Below are positions 63,830 to 64,000 of a DNA stretch of 64,000 nucleotides, piece after piece; the stretch's first letter is position 1; each line of letters begins with the position of its first letter. The DNA is taken from NCBI RefSeq assembly GCF_008000895.1, contig NZ_CP042823.1, positions 1-64,000 of the forward strand, in the 5' to 3' direction. This DNA comes from Methylobacterium sp. WL1 (GTDB lineage Bacteria; Pseudomonadota; Alphaproteobacteria; Rhizobiales; Beijerinckiaceae). The position numbers were made by a program, and so were the translations under genes. The notes beneath the pieces are model-generated. The model had not been told where the DNA came from, searched no databases, and saw only the letters and a list, made by a program, of their open reading frames with translations.

Positions 63830-64000
63830 TCAGACAGGATCCGACAGCTCCCGAGCCTGCTCGCGCAAGATGAACTTCTGGATCTTGCCGGTCGAAGTCT
63901 TCGGCAGGGGGCCGAACACCACCGTCCTGGGCACCTTGAACCGGGCCATCCGCTCCCGGCAGAAATCGATCAGCTCGCGGTCGGTGGGAGCCGCCGCGCC
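63830..64000 (-). CDS. Acyl-CoA synthetase (C-terminal part, cut by window edge)
   Basis: The last 56 codons of an AMP-forming acyl-CoA synthetase on the minus strand. The visible end has [13 protein letters not shown] and the A10 motif [11 protein letters not shown] with the catalytic Lys, then a short tail ending SDPV. The N-terminal part lies beyond position 64000. It would supply CoA thioesters (LvaE-like) to the neighbouring cluster, though it is transcribed convergently. Confidence 0.88.
   Translation of the reverse strand, partial: GAAAPTDRELIDFCRERMARFKVPRTVVFGPLPKTSTGKIQKFILREQARELSDPV

Overview
The window is GC-rich chromosomal DNA from an alphaproteobacterium of the order Hyphomicrobiales (Rhizobiales), most likely Methylobacterium or a close relative. 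The inference rests on gene content: an aa3 oxidase locus of the order coxB-ctaD-ctaB-coxF-ctaG-ctaE-DUF983-SURF1, a CpdR-type response regulator, an alpha-r8/suhB-family small RNA and a queA-tgt pair. The numbering starts at the dnaA start codon, so any upstream origin is out of view. I saw no insertion sequence, prophage, CRISPR array or rRNA. This is mainly core genome with a few accessory cassettes.

Layout. 1-6.7 kb: dnaA, a thiolase, a small secreted DUF2059 protein, an EAL phosphodiesterase and a FadB-like multifunctional enzyme. 6.9-12.4 kb, minus strand: Asp/Glu racemase, an exonuclease with a SWIM-like zinc motif, an enlarged LigA and an MFS transporter. 12.5-18.4 kb: phosphopantetheinyl transferase, tRNA-Pro, an SGNH-like membrane protein, tgt and queA (queuosine), two small ORFs and a CDF metal exporter. 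18.5-20.9 kb: sfnG-sfnB for sulfone use, with a probable frameshift near the sfnB start. 21.1-27.9 kb: the cytochrome aa3 oxidase operon.

28.2-39.6 kb: fdhD, a secreted Pro/Ala-rich protein, gltB-gltD (glutamate synthase), a DUF459 SGNH protein and a MltB-type transglycosylase. 39.6-48.6 kb: a galE fragment, galU, an alpha-r8 sRNA, N-formylglutamate amidohydrolase, cpdR, grxC, a nitrilase-family hydrolase, DUF1178, a DsbB-like protein, a VTT/YqaA protein, tRNA-Leu, a renalase-like flavoprotein overlapping a histone-deacetylase-family hydrolase, and small exported ORFs. 48.6-56.4 kb: a D-threonine-aldolase-like enzyme and dgoK-dgoA (minus strand), divergent from a complete branched-chain-amino-acid-type ABC transporter. 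56.5-58.9 kb: a small hypothetical gene and mutL.

58.9-64 kb holds the most interesting block: acyl-CoA dehydrogenase, thiolase, SDR dehydrogenase, APH-type phosphotransferase, a 110-aa DUF6285 protein and a convergent CoA ligase cut by the window edge. This gene set matches the kinase-dependent 4-hydroxyacyl-CoA route of the Pseudomonas lva (levulinate) operon. It is probably a variant gamma-hydroxy-acid catabolic module. Function is inferred from families and gene order only.
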